From: JAXDLW01 sp050998755
Lineage (GTDB): Bacteria > Chloroflexota > Dormibacteria > DASZGP01
Length of the DNA stretch: 64,000 nucleotides
NCBI GenBank assembly: GCA_050998755.1
Contig: JBPCPW010000001.1
Location: 10,501-74,500, forward strand
Reading direction: 5' to 3'
Shown here: positions 62,847-64,000 of the stretch, one piece after another
Layout of the letters: the number at the start of each line of letters is the position of its first letter
How positions within the stretch are numbered: the first letter of the stretch is position 1
Notes under the pieces: model-generated
What the model was told of the DNA's origin: nothing
Seen by the model: only the letters and a program-made list of their open reading frames with translations
Databases searched by the model: none
Translations under genes and position numbers: made by a program

Positions 62847-64000
62847 GTGCCGGCCCCTGTGCTCAACACCCAGCTTGACCTGACGGATGAGCAGCGCGCC
62901 ATCCGTGACCTGGCGCGCGAATTCTGTGAGGCCGAGGTCCGGCCGCACGCCGCCGAGTGGGATGAGCAACACGCCTTTCCATACGATGCCGTGGCCAAGA
63001 TGGGGGAGCTGGGCTTCTTCGGGCTGACGGTTCCCGAGAGCCTGGGAGGGACCGGCGGCGACTTCGTCAGCCTGTGCCTGGCGATTGAAGAGATCAGCCG
63101 CGGCGACACCGGGCTGGGGATCACCCTTGAGGCGGCAGTCGGGCTTGGCATCTCACCCCTGGTGCGCTTCGGCACCGACGCTCAGAAGGAGAAATACGTC
63201 CCGGAGCTGGCCTCTGGCAGGCGGTTGTGGGCCTTCGGCCTGACCGAGCCCCACGCCGGCACCGACGCCGGATCGGCGAGGACGCGGGCCCGGCTGACCG
63301 AGGCGCCAGGGGAAGGTGGGTCGGAATGGGTGATCAACGGGTCAAAGGCCTTTATCACCAATCCCGGGACACACATCTCCTGGGGCGTCACGGTGGCTGC
63401 GGTGACCGGCGACGGCGGCGGCGAGGGCCGGCGCGAGATCTCCACGATCATGGTTGAGAACGGCACGCCCGGTTACGTGATTGACCCTCCGTACCGCAAG
63501 CTGGGCTGGCACTCGAGCGACACCCACGGGCTGGCGTTCGACGACTGCCGGGTGCCCGAGGAGAACCTGCTGGGGCAGCGCGGCCGGGGCTACGCGCAGT
63601 TCCTCTCGACGCTGGAGGCGGGGCGGATCGCGATCGCCGCGCTGTCTGTCGGGCTGGCGCAGGCCTGTCTTGACGAGTCATTGACCTACGCCAAGGAGAG
63701 GGTGAGCTTCGGGGTGCCGATCAGTAAGCACCAGGCCATCCAATTCAAGCTCGCCGACATGGCGATGGAGGTCCACCTTGCTCGCCTCGCCACCTACCAC
63801 GCCGCCAACCTCTGGGAGCACGGGAAGCCGTGTGCCATGGAGGCCGCCTCGGCCAAGCTGTTCGCCAGCGAGGCCAGCAAGCGGGCCTGCGACCAGGCGG
63901 TGCAGATCCACGGCGGCTCGGGCTTCATGGAGGATTCGCCGGTCGCCCGATTCTGGCGTGACGTCAAGGTCAACGAGATCGGCGAGGGGACCTCGGAGGT
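62847..64000 (+). CDS. acyl-CoA dehydrogenase, 3'-truncated by window end
   Basis: FAD enzyme that makes 2-enoyl-CoA. 384 residues visible: LTDEQRAIRDLAREFCEAEV start, FGLTEPHAGTDAG and FITNPGTHISWGV for FAD/substrate, SFGVPISKHQAIQFKLADM, and the catalytic Glu in EIGEGTSEV at the very end. GTG 62847. Its electrons could pass through ETF to the Fe-S oxidoreductase at 25705. Short- or branched-chain substrate likely; not determined. Confidence 0.93.
   Translation, partial: MPAPVLNTQLDLTDEQRAIRDLAREFCEAEVRPHAAEWDEQHAFPYDAVAKMGELGFFGLTVPESLGGTGGDFVSLCLAIEEISRGDTGLGITLEAAVGLGISPLVRFGTDAQKEKYVPELASGRRLWAFGLTEPHAGTDAGSARTRARLTEAPGEGGSEWVINGSKAFITNPGTHISWGVTVAAVTGDGGGEGRREISTIMVENGTPGYVIDPPYRKLGWHSSDTHGLAFDDCRVPEENLLGQRGRGYAQFLSTLEAGRIAIAALSVGLAQACLDESLTYAKERVSFGVPISKHQAIQFKLADMAMEVHLARLATYHAANLWEHGKPCAMEAASAKLFASEASKRACDQAVQIHGGSGFMEDSPVARFWRDVKVNEIGEGTSE

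Overview
This 64 kb window comes from a high-GC (roughly two-thirds G+C by eye), gene-dense bacterial chromosome. There are no rRNA or tRNA genes, no CRISPR array and no recognisable transposase. The gene content points to a soil-type, probably aerobic or facultative heterotroph: a methylmalonyl-CoA route, ETF-linked Fe-S dehydrogenase machinery, a DipZ-like thioredoxin/CcdA pair, a class III adenylate cyclase and tandem-GNAT and SCP2 proteins. Together these suit a lineage such as Chloroflexota, Dormibacterota or a related Terrabacteria group. That placement is inference; no single marker proves it. Many genes overlap by the four bases NTGA (start codon plus TGA stop) and TTG starts are very common. 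At least three genes look best explained by CTG starts.

Layout. 0-9 kb: a truncated 2-hydroxyacid dehydrogenase, a response regulator, a DUF4388-like protein, a flavin disulfide reductase, a saccharopine-dehydrogenase-like protein and an SRPBCC protein on the plus strand. Facing them is a tdh-kbl-RAM threonine degradation operon. Then come an ECF sigma factor with a small membrane partner, and galU. 9-13.7 kb: two small genes, a gene-poor stretch of about 900 bases (9911-10810), then an unknown gene, polX and a CoA-binding protein on the minus strand. The CoA-binding gene begins inside a perfect hairpin. 13.7-24.7 kb: MBL hydrolase, methylacyl-CoA-racemase-like protein, an ABC-2 exporter, coaE, two alcohol dehydrogenases, a thioredoxin/CcdA pair and an ABCB-type exporter. 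24.7-41 kb: a MITE-like hairpin element, enoyl-CoA hydratase plus membrane Fe-S oxidoreductase, histidine kinase, NYN ribonuclease-like protein, acyl-CoA synthetase plus adenylate cyclase, two SCP2 proteins, a methyltransferase, an EamA transporter, a 3-hydroxyacyl-CoA dehydrogenase and glnA.

41-54 kb: an ECF sigma / anti-sigma / ABC exporter operon, and a PucR-type regulator divergent from kynureninase and an amino acid permease. Then a PP2C phosphatase / Ser-Thr kinase / second glutamine synthetase operon, and a GAF-GGDEF protein. 54-64 kb: a propionyl/methylmalonyl-CoA to succinate block: methylmalonyl-CoA epimerase, the large subunit of a split mutase, an acyl-CoA carboxylase carboxyltransferase, sucC and sucD, then a truncated acyl-CoA dehydrogenase.

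The most unusual local structure is the sucC-sucD junction (61817-61912). There a 23-base tandem repeat creates a chain of stop/start-overlapping mini-ORFs that leads from the sucC stop codon into the TTG start of sucD. Other features beyond the genes are the GTG-in-a-tetraloop hairpin (13662-13693), a roughly 196 bp element with inverted ends and four internal hairpins (24682-24877) that has a partial relative at 54224-54264, paired direct repeats in the kynU/PucR divergent region, and four convergent gene pairs that share exactly one palindromic stop tetranucleotide (TTAA or CTAG).
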